Shown: positions 15,618 through 24,269, numbered from the stretch's first letter. The stretch is DNA of 56,810 bases from Candidatus Heteroscillospira lomanii (GCA_904419385.1 CAJFRI010000002.1:1-56810), one strand, 5' to 3'. Made by a program: numbers and translations. The notes: generated from the letters alone by a model not told the origin.

Positions 15618-17168
15618 TCAGTCCATCTCACATATGTAGGCGATATTGCCGCCGAAGATGCGCGGGCTGTAACCATAGGGGTCGAGCCGGCTGTCGTTGT
15701 ATTTCCAGCCTTCGCGCCCGCCGAAAGACACGCGCCACAGCATGAGGTAGTCCTCGGCCGTGCCGTCGTATGCGTCGGTGTGCGAGGGCTCGTTGACGTC
15801 CCAGACGTAGAAATCGATGTCCTCGCCGGTGACCCATTCCATTTCGCCGGTGTCGCTGCTGCGCTGAGCGCCGAGCCAGACATACTGCACGCCCATCTGC
15901 TCGGCAAGGCTGATGACGGTGTCGAGCTCGTCCTGGTCGCTGATGACGGCGAGGTGTCCGCCCATGGCCTCGCACTGCTCCCTGGCCTCCTCCCAGGTCA
16001 CGTTGTCGACGACTATCGTGTAGTTGCCGGAGGTGAGAGTGGCGGGAGTGGGCTCAGGCGTGGGGACAGGGGTAGGCGTGGGCGCCGGGGTCGGGGCGGG
16101 AGTGGGAGCGGGCGTCGGGCGCGGCGTCGCGACAGGCGTCGGCGCCGGAGTAGGTGCGGTGCTCACGACGGCGACGGGGACTTCGCTCTCAGGCGCGGAG
16201 CTCTCAGGAGCAGCGCTCTCGGGAACGGAGCTTCCATCGGGCGAGGCATCGGGCGACTCAACGGCGGGCGACGTGCTGGCCTCGGGGCTGGCCGAGGGCT
16301 CGAGCGCGGGAGTCACGGACTCTATCGCCGGTGTTACATTCGATGCGGGAGGCAGCTCATCGCTGCCGCAGGCGCGCAGGCAGAGGACGAGCACGACGGC
16401 TGCGGCTATGATGGCTCCTGCAATGATGAAAGGAGTCTTGTTCCTCTTTTTCTCGCCCGGCTCGGGAGGACGGTCCTCAAAGTGCTTGTCGACCTTGTAC
16501 TCGCGCCCGGCGGACTTTCTCGCCTCGGCCTCGGCGACGGAGTGTGTGCCCAGCTCCTCGTCGAGCGCGCGGGCGAGCTCGGGGTCGGACTCGAGCAGTG
16601 CGGCGGGTGAAAAGCCCTCATACTGCGCGGGGAGCACGGGGCAGGCCTCGAGCGCCGCAAGCATCTCGGCGCCGGAGGCGAAGCGCTCGCCCTTGTCATA
16701 ACTCACGGCGCGCATGACGGCCTCGCCGAGCTTCTTGCCGCAGCCTTCGAGCTGCGGGAACGGCTCGCCCTTCATGCGGCGGCGCAGGGCGTCGGCGCGC
16801 TCTTTCACGCCGGCCTCGCCCTCGGCGGGGTAAAACGGGTTTTTCCCGCCGTTCAGCGCGCAGTACATGATGAGGCCGACGGAGTAAATGTCAGCCGCGG
16901 GCGACTTCTCCCCGTGCCAGAACAGCTCCGGCGCCGTGTACTCGAGCGCGTCGGCGCTCAGGTCGAGGATCTCGCCCTCGAGCGGCGCGTCCAGGGCGGC
17001 GGTGCCGTCGGGGAAGAGGGTGACGGCTCCGGGCCACACGGCCCCGTGACAGCCGTTTTCGGGGAGGGCGGCGCAGATGGCCTTGCCCGCGGCGATGATC
17101 TCGGTGCGGGTCATGCTGCCCATGCGGGAGAGAAGGGTGTTGTTGGGATCAAAAACGTGTTCAGACAT
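15618..17168 (-). CDS. N-lobe-less pseudokinase with transmembrane helix and C-type lectin ectodomain
   Basis: A 516-residue protein. Residues about 35-180 resemble only the C-lobe of Ser/Thr kinases: EYTAPELF (APE motif) and ADIYSVGLIMYCALNGG (helix F), then RASYDKGERF-like AVSYDKGERFAS. No Gly-rich loop or VAIK lysine exists, HRD and DFG are degenerate (CHGAVWPG, DGTAALDAP), so kinase activity is unlikely. A transmembrane helix follows (246-265), then a Ser/Pro/Thr-rich stalk (270-378, APTPAPTP repeats) and a C-type-lectin-like domain (about 382-516: TWEEAREQCEAMGGHLAVIS, VWLGAQRSS, WVTGEDIDFYVW, IAYICEMD). It is third in an operon with a HAAS protein and a 71-aa membrane protein. Ligand and partners unknown. 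Confidence 0.82.
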   Translation of the reverse strand: MSEHVFDPNNTLLSRMGSMTRTEIIAAGKAICAALPENGCHGAVWPGAVTLFPDGTAALDAPLEGEILDLSADALEYTAPELFWHGEKSPAADIYSVGLIMYCALNGGKNPFYPAEGEAGVKERADALRRRMKGEPFPQLEGCGKKLGEAVMRAVSYDKGERFASGAEMLAALEACPVLPAQYEGFSPAALLESDPELARALDEELGTHSVAEAEARKSAGREYKVDKHFEDRPPEPGEKKRNKTPFIIAGAIIAAAVVLVLCLRACGSDELPPASNVTPAIESVTPALEPSASPEASTSPAVESPDASPDGSSVPESAAPESSAPESEVPVAVVSTAPTPAPTPVATPRPTPAPTPAPTPAPTPTPVPTPEPTPATLTSGNYTIVVDNVTWEEAREQCEAMGGHLAVISDQDELDTVISLAEQMGVQYVWLGAQRSSDTGEMEWVTGEDIDFYVWDVNEPSHTDAYDGTAEDYLMLWRVSFGGREGWKYNDSRLDPYGYSPRIFGGNIAYICEMD

Positions 17169-17189
17169 ATCTATTTCCTCATATCTGTA

Positions 17190-17405
17190 TCAGCCTGTGA
17201 TGAAGACCGCCGTGATAGCGCCTGTGATGCGCGAGAGAACTGAGTTTATTGCTCCGAGCGCAGCGTCGATATACGGCGGGACGATCTGGTGGGTCATTAT
17301 ATCCTCGACCCCGCTGCCGGTGAGCAGCGACACGCCGAGCAGGATGATGCCGAGGCCTATGCAGACGACGGCGAGGCTTATAACGATGCGGGCGGCTATT
17401 TTCAT
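17190..17405 (-). CDS. Small membrane protein (71 aa)
   Basis: Residues 5-28 form one hydrophobic helix (ARIVISLAVVCIGLGIILLG), followed by an amphipathic C-terminal half (PPYIDAALGAINSVLSRITGAITAVFITG). The start ATG overlaps the stop of the upstream HAAS gene as ATGA, and the pseudokinase gene starts 21 bases after its stop, so the three are one operon. No known family. Confidence 0.72.
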   Translation of the reverse strand: MKIAARIVISLAVVCIGLGIILLGVSLLTGSGVEDIMTHQIVPPYIDAALGAINSVLSRITGAITAVFITG

Positions 17406-18466
17406 TTCGCGCCCCCCTTTCTGGCGAGACGTCTGAAGAGCGCGGGCAGGCCGCGTATCCAGGCGGATATCAGCACGAAGTCTATGTACAGCCCCAACAC
17501 CAGCAGCAGCGCTCCGCAGCCGACGGTGAGGAACGCCGCGCCGAACACGAACATCGCGTCGGCAAAGTAGGCCATGGTGGCCGCCCCAGCGGCAAAGCCG
17601 AATGTCGACAGCCAGCAGAGCGCTCCGCCGGGCAGCAGCAGCGCCGGGATGAGCAGTATTGTGAGGGCGAGCAGCGGTATGCCCGGCACGACGCAGAGCA
17701 CGCCGAAGAGCACGGCTCCGGGCACGGAGGTCCGCACCTCGGGCCCGGCCGGTTCGGATGCGGAGCGCCCGCGGACAAAATCGAGCTCGGGGAAAGACTC
17801 TGTGCTTGTGGGATCGGTCATCGCGCGCAGGAGCTGCTCGGCGCGCGCCTCGTGCGGGGATTTCTCCGGCGCGGGAGCGTCGGACTCCGGCAGCTGTTCG
17901 GGTTCGGGAAAACGCGCCTGCCCGTCGGGCTCACTGTCCTCCGGCTCGCCGGAAGGCTCGTCCTCATCGACCTCAGGTCCCGTCTCGGGAACGGGATCCG
18001 CCGGGGCGGGTTCAGGGGCTGCTTCCGCAGCAGGCCCGGGCTCCGGCACAGATGCCTGTTCAGGCTCAGATACCGGTTCCGGCTCAGATCCCGATGTTGG
18101 TTCGGATTCCGGCTCCGGCTTGGGTGCGTGCTCCGGCTCCGCGGGTTCCGACGCCGGTTCGGTGGCGATTTCGCCGGCCGTCTCTGCCGCTTCGGGTTCG
18201 CTCTCCGCCGGAGGATGAGATTCGACTGCGGCGGCTTTCTCCCGGGCTGCGCGCTCCTCGTCTTCGATTATGCCCTCTATGCCCTCGCGGTTGAGACTTA
18301 TGGCGAGACGCATGGGCGTGCCGAGTTCGGCGATGAGCGCGGCCTCGCCCTCGGGCCCGGCCGCGTCGAAACGGCGGTTGTAATGGCTCATAACGAGCTC
18401 GCGGTCTTCCTTGCTGAGGAACGACAGCAGGCCGCTGAGCTCGGCGAGGTATTTTTGTCTGTTCAT
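17402..18466 (-). CDS. HAAS-domain (DUF1700-like) membrane protein with acidic linker
   Basis: A 354-residue protein. Residues 1-60 match the HAAS/DUF1700 signalling module (NRQKYLAELSGLLSFLSKEDRELVM, IAELGTPMRLAISLN). Residues about 75-225 are an extreme Glu/Pro/Ser-rich linker (EPASEPAEPEHAPKPEPE). Residues about 250-335 hold three to four membrane helices, ending in a basic tail (RRLARKGGAK). HAAS proteins usually pair with a PadR regulator; none is here. First gene of the operon leading to the pseudokinase, transcribed from the promoter at 18514-18542. Confidence 0.8.
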   Translation of the reverse strand: MNRQKYLAELSGLLSFLSKEDRELVMSHYNRRFDAAGPEGEAALIAELGTPMRLAISLNREGIEGIIEDEERAAREKAAAVESHPPAESEPEAAETAGEIATEPASEPAEPEHAPKPEPESEPTSGSEPEPVSEPEQASVPEPGPAAEAAPEPAPADPVPETGPEVDEDEPSGEPEDSEPDGQARFPEPEQLPESDAPAPEKSPHEARAEQLLRAMTDPTSTESFPELDFVRGRSASEPAGPEVRTSVPGAVLFGVLCVVPGIPLLALTILLIPALLLPGGALCWLSTFGFAAGAATMAYFADAMFVFGAAFLTVGCGALLLVLGLYIDFVLISAWIRGLPALFRRLARKGGAK

Positions 18467-18513
18467 AGGTTTGCCTCTCTGCCGGCGGGACGCCGGACTT
18501 ATAAGATAGACCC

Positions 18514-18542
18514 ATTATAGTCAAAAACGCCCCGCCGGTCAA
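18514..18542 (-). promoter_or_regulatory. Promoter of the HAAS-pseudokinase operon
   Basis: On the minus strand TTGACC (18542-18537) and TATAAT (18519-18514) with a 17-base spacer. It abuts the stop codon of the upstream 99-residue gene. Confidence 0.82.
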
Positions 18543-18543
18543 G

Positions 18544-18843
18544 TCAGTCGCCCGCGATTTCGAGCTGGCGCACAGCGCCGCCGGCCTTGAAAAGCTTGAC
18601 GAGATACAGCTCCCCGGCCTTGAGCGGGCCGAAGAACAGCTGGCCGTCCTCGTCGGTGACGGCGCAGGACACCGGCTGCGGCGGGCCGCCGCCGGCGCGA
18701 AAGAGTATGGCAGCCGCCCCGGAGACCGGTTCGCCGGACTCGGAGAGCACGGTCGCGAGCAGGGACGGCGGCTCTGCCTCGGGGCGCAGCTCCGTCTCTA
18801 TGCGCTCGCCCTCGCCGGGGCGGAAATAAAATCTGCCTTGCAT
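18544..18843 (-). CDS. Hypothetical protein with carboxypeptidase-regulatory/CNA-B-like fold
   Basis: A 99-residue protein without signal peptide. ATVLSESGEPVSGAAAILF, VTDEDGQLFFGPLKAGEYL-like pattern and YLVKLFKAGG resemble the beta-sandwich of carboxypeptidase-regulatory or CNA-B domains (SGxPVxGAxV, TDxxGxxxFxxLxxGxYxL). GGAGGTGTTTGTGAC lies before the ATG. A TATAAT at 18884-18879 on the minus strand could be its -10. Function unknown. Confidence 0.7.
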   Translation of the reverse strand: MQGRFYFRPGEGERIETELRPEAEPPSLLATVLSESGEPVSGAAAILFRAGGGPPQPVSCAVTDEDGQLFFGPLKAGELYLVKLFKAGGAVRQLEIAGD

Positions 18844-18907
18844 GTCACAAACACCTCCGCGTGAAACTTTCTCAGTCCATTATACAGCCGCGGACGGGCG
18901 GTTGTGC

Positions 18908-18936
18908 TTGACAAGCGCCGGATGTTTTTATAAAAT
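18908..18936 (+). promoter_or_regulatory. Promoter of proS
   Basis: TTGACA at 18908-18913 and TAAAAT at 18931-18936, spacer 17; short untranslated leader to proS, with no room for a T-box. Confidence 0.78.
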
Positions 18937-18966
18937 GTAGAGACGCGATTATTAAGGAGGAGTTTG

Positions 18967-20406
18967 ATGGCAAGCGACAAGAAAAAGGTCGAGCAGATCA
19001 CCGATATGGAGGTCGACTTCGCCCAGTGGTACACCGACGTGTGCCGCAAAGCGGAGCTCATCGACTATACATCGGTCAAGGGCATGTTCATCTACCGGCC
19101 TTATGGCTACGCTATATGGGAGAACATCCAGAAGGAGCTCGATGCCCGCTTCAAGGAGCTGGGCCATGAAAACGTGTATCTCCCCGTACTTATACCTGAG
19201 AGCCTGCTCCAGAAGGAGAAAGACCATGTCGAGGGCTTCGCGCCCGAGTGTGCGTGGATCACCATGGGCGGCTCCGAGGAGCTCGAGGACCGCCTCTGCG
19301 TGCGCCCCACATCGGAGACCCTCTTCTGTGAGCACTATGCAAATATCATCCATTCCTACCGTGACCTGCCCAAGCTGTATAACCAGTGGTGCAGCGTGCT
19401 GCGCTGGGAAAAGACGAGCCGCCCGTTCCTGAGGCACAGGGAGTTCCTCTGGCAGGAGGGGCACACCATGCACGAGACCGCCGAGGAGGCCCGGGCCGAG
19501 ACCATGCAGATGCTGAACGTCTATGCCGACTTCCTTGAGAACATCCTCGCCATGCCCGTCATCAAGGGCCGCAAGACCGACAAGGAGAAGTTCAACGGCG
19601 CCGAGGAGACCTACACCGTCGAGTGCATGATGCACGACCGCAAGGCCCTCCAGGCCGGCACCAGCCACTATTTCGGCGACGGCTTTGCCAAGGCTTTCGA
19701 CATTACCTTCACCGGCCGCGACAACCAGCTGCACCATCCCTACCAGACAAGCTGGGGCGTGTCCACCAGAATGATAGGCGGCCTTATAATGACCCACGGC
19801 GACAACAGCGGCCTCGTGCTCCCGCCGCGCATCGCGCCGGTGCAGGTCGTGGTCCTGCCCATAGCGCAGCACAAGCCCGGCGTCGTCGAAAAAGCCCAGG
19901 AGCTCATCGACAGGCTCAAGAAAGCCGGAGTGCGCGTGAAGGGCGATTTCAGCGACAACAGCCCCGGATGGAAGTTCGCCGAGTACGAGATGAAGGGCGT
20001 GCCCCTGCGCATCGAGATAGGGCCGAGGGACATCGAGCAGGGCCAGTGCGTCGCCGTGAGGCGCGACAGCGGGGAGAAAACCGTCGTCGGGCTTTCGGAG
20101 CTCGAGCAGCGCGTGCCCGAGCTGCTCGACGCCGTGCACAGCGGCATCTATGCCAAGGCAAAGGCCAACCTCGACGCGCACATCTACGAGGCCCACTCCC
20201 TGGAGGAGGCCAAGGCCGTTCAGGAGAAGAACGGCGGCTTTATAAAGACCATGTGGTGCGGCGACCTCGAGTGCGAGCTCGCGATGAAAGACCGCGCCGG
20301 CATGTCCAGCAGGTGCATACCTTTCGAGCAGGAGCACATTGACGATGTCTGCCCCGTCTGCGGCAAACCCGCCAAATGCATGATCTACTGGGGAGTCGCC
20401 TATTGA
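18967..20406 (+). CDS. proS: Prolyl-tRNA synthetase, short (archaeal/eukaryote-like) type
   Basis: A 479-residue class II synthetase that charges tRNA-Pro. It is the short form without the INS editing domain: [21 protein letters not shown] at the N-terminus, motif 2 around [23 protein letters not shown], motif 3 at [23 protein letters not shown], then an anticodon-binding domain and a C-terminal zinc-like module (CGDLECE ... CIPFEQE ... [18 protein letters not shown]) ending in Tyr as usual for this type. AAGGAGGAG upstream supports the ATG at 18967. Confidence 0.95.
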   Translation: MASDKKKVEQITDMEVDFAQWYTDVCRKAELIDYTSVKGMFIYRPYGYAIWENIQKELDARFKELGHENVYLPVLIPESLLQKEKDHVEGFAPECAWITMGGSEELEDRLCVRPTSETLFCEHYANIIHSYRDLPKLYNQWCSVLRWEKTSRPFLRHREFLWQEGHTMHETAEEARAETMQMLNVYADFLENILAMPVIKGRKTDKEKFNGAEETYTVECMMHDRKALQAGTSHYFGDGFAKAFDITFTGRDNQLHHPYQTSWGVSTRMIGGLIMTHGDNSGLVLPPRIAPVQVVVLPIAQHKPGVVEKAQELIDRLKKAGVRVKGDFSDNSPGWKFAEYEMKGVPLRIEIGPRDIEQGQCVAVRRDSGEKTVVGLSELEQRVPELLDAVHSGIYAKAKANLDAHIYEAHSLEEAKAVQEKNGGFIKTMWCGDLECELAMKDRAGMSSRCIPFEQEHIDDVCPVCGKPAKCMIYWGVAY

Positions 20407-20426
20407 TTTGAATAGCTCCGCTCTTC

Positions 20427-20540
20427 AGATCGAGGGGACCGCAGGCCGCTGCCCCGCGCCAGCCCTGCGGAGCGCGCCTGAGGTCTGAGCAGAGTTTTCC
20501 CGCGGCGCATGTCCCCGTAGGAACGGCGGAACTCCGCGAG
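20427..20540 (+). other. GC-rich spacer with potential RNA structure
   Basis: The 200-base gap after proS holds no convincing gene. CCGCAGG near 20443 can pair with CCTGCGG near 20469, enclosed by GGGGAC (about 20438) with GTCCCC (about 20509), and a small GCGG-AACT-CCGC hairpin follows at about 20525. It ends in the terminator at 20557-20592. It could be the 3' untranslated region of proS or a small RNA; it matches no riboswitch class I recognise. Confidence 0.35.
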
Positions 20541-20556
20541 GCTTTTTGAAAGAACC

Positions 20557-20592
20557 AACGGCCCTCCGGGCATCCCGGAGGGCCGTTTTTTT
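20557..20592 (+). terminator. Strong terminator upstream of the DUF554 gene
   Basis: Fourteen-base perfect stem AACGGCCCTCCGGG, loop CAT, and seven T residues. The next ribosome site (GGAGG) begins only a few bases after the T-run. Confidence 0.93.
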
Positions 20593-20606
20593 GGAGGCTG
20601 ATCCGC

Positions 20607-21332
20607 ATGCGCGGACTTGGAACGATAATAAATGTGCTGGCAGTCGTCGCCGGCAGCGGCCTGGGCCTGGCGCTGAAGAGCGGCCTGCCGGAGCGCCTGC
20701 GCGGTGTGCTCACCCAGGCCTGCGGGCTCGCCGTGCTGTTTATAGGCATATCCGGCGCCATGGCCGAGATGCTCACGTTCTCGGACGGCGGGTTCTCGAC
20801 CCAGGGCTCCGTCATGCTCACGCTCTCGCTGGTGCTGGGCGGCCTCGCGGGCGAGGCGCTGGATATAGAGCGCAGGCTCGATGACCTTGGCGTCGCCCTG
20901 CAAAAGCGAGTGGCAGTGGGCGGCGGGTCGGACTTCGCCATCGGCTTTGTCACCTCGTCGCTCGTGATATGCGTCGGGGCGATGGCCGTGGTCGGCTCGA
21001 TAAGAGACGGGCTCACGGGCGACAGCTCGATGCTGGTGGCCAAAGCCGTGCTCGACTTTGTGCTGGTCCTGGTGTTCGCCTCGAGCTTCGGGCTGGGGGT
21101 GATGTTCTCGGCCCTGCCGCTCGGAATATACCAGGGCGCGCTCACAGTGCTCGCCGCGTTTATAGAGCCGTTTTTGACCGACGCGATGATCTCCGGCCTG
21201 AGCTTTGTCGGCTCGGTGCTCATCTTCGGCGTCGGAGTGAATCTGCTGCGCCCGGGCAGCCTCAGGGTCGGGAACATGCTTCCGGCGCTGCTCGTGCCGG
21301 TGATATGGGAGCTGCTCAAGCAGCTCGTGTGA
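20607..21332 (+). CDS. DUF554 family membrane protein
   Basis: A 241-residue integral membrane protein of the DUF554 (YdfK/YqgA) family, possible transporter, with six to seven hydrophobic segments. Family features: GTIINVLAVVAGSGLGLALK at the start, LGGLAGEALDIERRL, and FVTSSLVICVGAMAVVGSIRDGLTGD in the centre. TTGGAGGCTG lies upstream. The gene starts 15 bases after a strong terminator, so its expression depends on readthrough or a promoter that I cannot see. It heads a three-gene run with DUF362-ferredoxin and RlmA-like genes. Confidence 0.88.
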   Translation: MRGLGTIINVLAVVAGSGLGLALKSGLPERLRGVLTQACGLAVLFIGISGAMAEMLTFSDGGFSTQGSVMLTLSLVLGGLAGEALDIERRLDDLGVALQKRVAVGGGSDFAIGFVTSSLVICVGAMAVVGSIRDGLTGDSSMLVAKAVLDFVLVLVFASSFGLGVMFSALPLGIYQGALTVLAAFIEPFLTDAMISGLSFVGSVLIFGVGVNLLRPGSLRVGNMLPALLVPVIWELLKQLV

Positions 21333-21342
21333 GGTGGGAAAT

Positions 21343-22464
21343 ATGTACGACGCAGCATTTTCAAAGTGCCCGGACTATGACGGCGGGCGCGTATACGCCG
21401 CCGTGAAAGAGGCGGTCGATGCCGTCGGCGGCCTCGGCTGGCTGCGCCCGGGCATGACCGTCGCCGTGAAGCTGAACCTGGTCTCCGCCGAGAAGCCGGA
21501 GCGCGCCGCGACGACACACCCCGCCGTCGCGGCCGCCGTGTGCCGTCTCATATCCGAGCGCGGCGGAGTTCCCGTCTGCGGCGACAGCCCGGGAGGGCCG
21601 TTTGCCTCCGCGTGGCTTAAGCGGGTGTACTCGGCCTGCGGGCTCGACGGCCTGCCGCTGAACCGCGACTTTTCCGAGCGGCGCGTGGAGTGTCCCGAGG
21701 GCGAGCGCCTGCGCGGGTTCGACTGCACGGCGTGGCTTCTGAAGGCCGACGCCATAGTCGACGTGTGCAAGCTCAAGACCCACGGCATGATGGGCTTCAC
21801 CGCCGGAGTCAAGAACATGTTCGGCGCCGTCCCGGGCACGAAAAAGCCGGAACTGCACTTCCGCTTCCGGGAGAAAGAGGCCTTCGCCTCCGCGCTCGCG
21901 GACATATGCGCGCATCTCCGACCGGCGCTCACAGTGTGCGACGCGGTCGACTCCATGGATGGCAACGGCCCGACTTCCGGCCGCCCGAGGCGCACGGGGC
22001 TCGTCGCCGCGGCCGGAGATCCGTTCACGCTGGACCTCTGCCTCGCGCGCTATATAGGGCTCGAGCCGCTGCGCGCGCCGACGGTCGCGGCCTCGCTGCG
22101 CCGCGGACTTGCGAAAGAGAGCCCGCTCGTGCTGAACGAGCCGGAGCCGCTCGCGGATTTCGATATCCCGGAGCCGGGCGGCCTGCTCTTTGAGGGACGC
22201 GGCGGCGCAATGGGCGCCCTGCGCTCGAAACTGCTCGGACGGCTGCTCGAGTCACGCCCCGAACTCGAGAGCGCAAAGTGCGTCTCCTGCGGCCGCTGCC
22301 GCGATGTGTGTCCCGCCTCGGCGATAGAGATGGCGGATTCAAAACCGCTCATAGACAGGAAAAAGTGCATCAAATGCTTCTGCTGCCAGGAGTTCTGCCC
22401 GGCGGGAGCCCTGCATGTGCGCCGCGGCGCGGTCGCCCGCCTGCTCGACAGGGAGGTGCGCTGA
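21343..22464 (+). CDS. DUF362 domain protein with C-terminal 2[4Fe-4S] ferredoxin domain
   Basis: A 373-residue protein. Residues 1-290 are DUF362 (MTVAVKLNLVSAEKPERAATTHPAV, KLKTHGMMGFTAGVKNMFG, VDSMDGNGPTSGRPR), and residues about 310-365 carry two cluster motifs, CVSCGRCRDVCP and CIKCFCCQEFCP, each CxxCxxCxxxC. It is expected to be a cytosolic iron-sulfur protein; no enzymatic activity is settled for the family. GAGGTGGG precedes the ATG. The gene lies ten bases after DUF554 and one base before the methyltransferase. Confidence 0.9.
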   Translation: MYDAAFSKCPDYDGGRVYAAVKEAVDAVGGLGWLRPGMTVAVKLNLVSAEKPERAATTHPAVAAAVCRLISERGGVPVCGDSPGGPFASAWLKRVYSACGLDGLPLNRDFSERRVECPEGERLRGFDCTAWLLKADAIVDVCKLKTHGMMGFTAGVKNMFGAVPGTKKPELHFRFREKEAFASALADICAHLRPALTVCDAVDSMDGNGPTSGRPRRTGLVAAAGDPFTLDLCLARYIGLEPLRAPTVAASLRRGLAKESPLVLNEPEPLADFDIPEPGGLLFEGRGGAMGALRSKLLGRLLESRPELESAKCVSCGRCRDVCPASAIEMADSKPLIDRKKCIKCFCCQEFCPAGALHVRRGAVARLLDREVR

Positions 22465-22465
22465 C

Positions 22466-23302
22466 ATGCCCGGCCTCATCTGTCCCGTGTGCTCAAAGCC
22501 GCTGTTCGACTGCGGCGCGAGCTATAAGTGCCCCGGCGGGCACTGCTTCGACAAGGCCCGCAAGGGCTATGTGAACCTGAACCTCGCCTCCGGCGCGCGC
22601 TCAAAGCGCCACGGGGACGACGCCGTCATGGTCGCCTCGCGCAGCGAGTTTTTGGACCGCGGGTTCTACTCACCGCTGCTCAGCGAGATAATCTCCGCCG
22701 CGCTGAGGCATGCGCCCGCCGGGAGCGCCGGCCTGCTCGACGCCGGCTGCGGCGAGGGGTATTACACCGCCGCCGTCGCCGCCGCGCTCAGAGATTCGGG
22801 CAGGGACGTCTCCGCCGTGGGCGTCGACCTGTCGCGCGCGGCTCTCGCCGCGGCCCACCGGCGCGACCCGTCGCTCGTCCTCGCCGCCGCCAGCGCGAAG
22901 AGGCTGCCCGTGGCGGACTCGTCGTGCGGCATAGTCCTCAGCGTGTTCGCACCGGTGTTTCCCGAGGAATTCGCGCGCGTCCTGCGGCCCGGCGGCGTGC
23001 TCATCCGCGCGGTCCCGCTGGAGCGGCATCTGTTCGGCCTGAAGGCCGCGGTCTACGACGAGCCCTACCTCAATCCGCCGCCCGGCGTGGAGCTCGCGGG
23101 CTTTGAGCTCACAGAGCGCGCCGATGTGGAATACACCCTCAGCCTCGACGGCGAAGAGGCCGCCGCGCTGTTCAAAATGACGCCGTATTACTACAAAACG
23201 GGCCGCGCGGACCAGGAGAAGCTCGGGAAACTCCCGTCGCTCACGACCGAGGCGGCTTTCGGCGTGTTCACCTATGCGCGCACGAGCTCCGTCCCGGGGT
23301 AA
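22466..23302 (+). CDS. RlmA-like 23S rRNA (guanine-N1) methyltransferase
   Basis: A 278-residue SAM-dependent methyltransferase. The N-terminus has the RlmA zinc knuckle (CPVCSKPL, CPGGHCFDKARKGYVNL), then the SAM site LDAGCGEGYYT, the acidic post-II residue in GVDLSRAAL, and MTPYYYKT near the C-terminus, as in RlmA proteins that modify the loop of helix 35 of 23S rRNA. GGGAGGTG lies before the ATG at 22466. Its 3' end overlaps the converging spoIID by 31 bases. Whether it acts on G745 or G748 cannot be told. Confidence 0.88.
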   Translation: MPGLICPVCSKPLFDCGASYKCPGGHCFDKARKGYVNLNLASGARSKRHGDDAVMVASRSEFLDRGFYSPLLSEIISAALRHAPAGSAGLLDAGCGEGYYTAAVAAALRDSGRDVSAVGVDLSRAALAAAHRRDPSLVLAAASAKRLPVADSSCGIVLSVFAPVFPEEFARVLRPGGVLIRAVPLERHLFGLKAAVYDEPYLNPPPGVELAGFELTERADVEYTLSLDGEEAAALFKMTPYYYKTGRADQEKLGKLPSLTTEAAFGVFTYARTSSVPG

Positions 23303-24252
23303 TAGTGCGCGAGTATTTCGGAATAGCTCATGCCGGACCCGGCCAGCAGGTTCGCCCCCTCCTGGCTCATGCCGACGCCGTGCCCGTAGCCGCGCACGGT
23401 GAAGATGAACTCGCTTCCAGACCAGGCCACGTCGAAATCGGTGCTCCTGAGGCCGAAGGCGCCCCTCGCCTCCGTGCCGCTGAAGCGCTCGGAGCATATG
23501 GTCACGGCGGCGACGCGGCCGGACGCTGTGCGCTCCGTCTCCCCGAGCCATGAGCCCGGCTCGCCGGACACATCCGCATCCGGCCTGGCGGAGAGCAGTC
23601 GCGAGCTGAGCTCATCCGGCGAATAGCGCACCTCGGTGACCAGGCTCGGCACCGTGTCCGCCGTCTCGGGGCTGGACACGCTCACGAGATACGGCACGTC
23701 CGACCATACGCCGGCGCTGTCCTCGGTCGCCCCGGCCGACGATGCGTGGAACACGGCCTGTATCGCCTCGCCGTCATAGGCGAGGTATTCGCCGTCGGTC
23801 GCCCGGACGGCGGAGACTATCTTTGTCATGTTCGCTTCGTAATCGTCTCCCCAGTTTGCCCTCAGCTCGTCCTCCGAGAGCCAGCCCTTGCAGCAGCCGG
23901 GATCGGTGCATACGCTTGCCTCCGGGTGCTTGGGGTTCACGGCGGAACAGAGGTTCATTATGTAGCTGCGTATGGCCACGGCCTGCGCCTTGAGCGCCTC
24001 CGGCTCGAACGAGGCGGGCATCTCCGCCGCGACGGAGCAGGGGAGATAGCTGTCCATCGTCGCGGTGAACGTCCCGTCGGGGCCGAGCACGGTGAAGGAC
24101 ATGTCCGCGTCGGCCTCCGGCTCGGGCAGCGGCGCGGCGCTCTCCTGAGCGGACGGCGGCTCTCCGTCAGGGCTCTCCGCCGGCAGAAACAGCAGCGGCG
24201 AGAACAGCGCGGCCACGGTTATGAGCAGCGATACTATCCACAGCCTCAGCAA
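23272..24252 (-). CDS. spoIID: Stage II sporulation protein D (SpoIID/LytB)
   Basis: A 326-residue membrane-anchored lytic transglycosylase, which with SpoIIM and SpoIIP remodels septal peptidoglycan during engulfment. A signal-anchor helix at residues 3-24 precedes a Glu/Pro linker. The domain shows LKAQAVAIRSYIMN (catalytic Glu upstream in PASFEPEALKAQ), VFHASSAGATEDS, and the C-terminal GYGHGVGMSQEGAN. The start is a TTG after GGGAGGG. SpoIIP and SpoIIM are not in the window. The gene supports a spore-forming lifestyle. Confidence 0.92.
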   Translation of the reverse strand: MLRLWIVSLLITVAALFSPLLFLPAESPDGEPPSAQESAAPLPEPEADADMSFTVLGPDGTFTATMDSYLPCSVAAEMPASFEPEALKAQAVAIRSYIMNLCSAVNPKHPEASVCTDPGCCKGWLSEDELRANWGDDYEANMTKIVSAVRATDGEYLAYDGEAIQAVFHASSAGATEDSAGVWSDVPYLVSVSSPETADTVPSLVTEVRYSPDELSSRLLSARPDADVSGEPGSWLGETERTASGRVAAVTICSERFSGTEARGAFGLRSTDFDVAWSGSEFIFTVRGYGHGVGMSQEGANLLAGSGMSYSEILAHYYPGTELVRA

Positions 24253-24269
24253 AATCGGACCCTCCCTTA

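Noticed and set aside
18952-20337. Minus-strand frame opposite proS
   Set aside because: ProRS on the plus strand is full length with a promoter and ribosome site.
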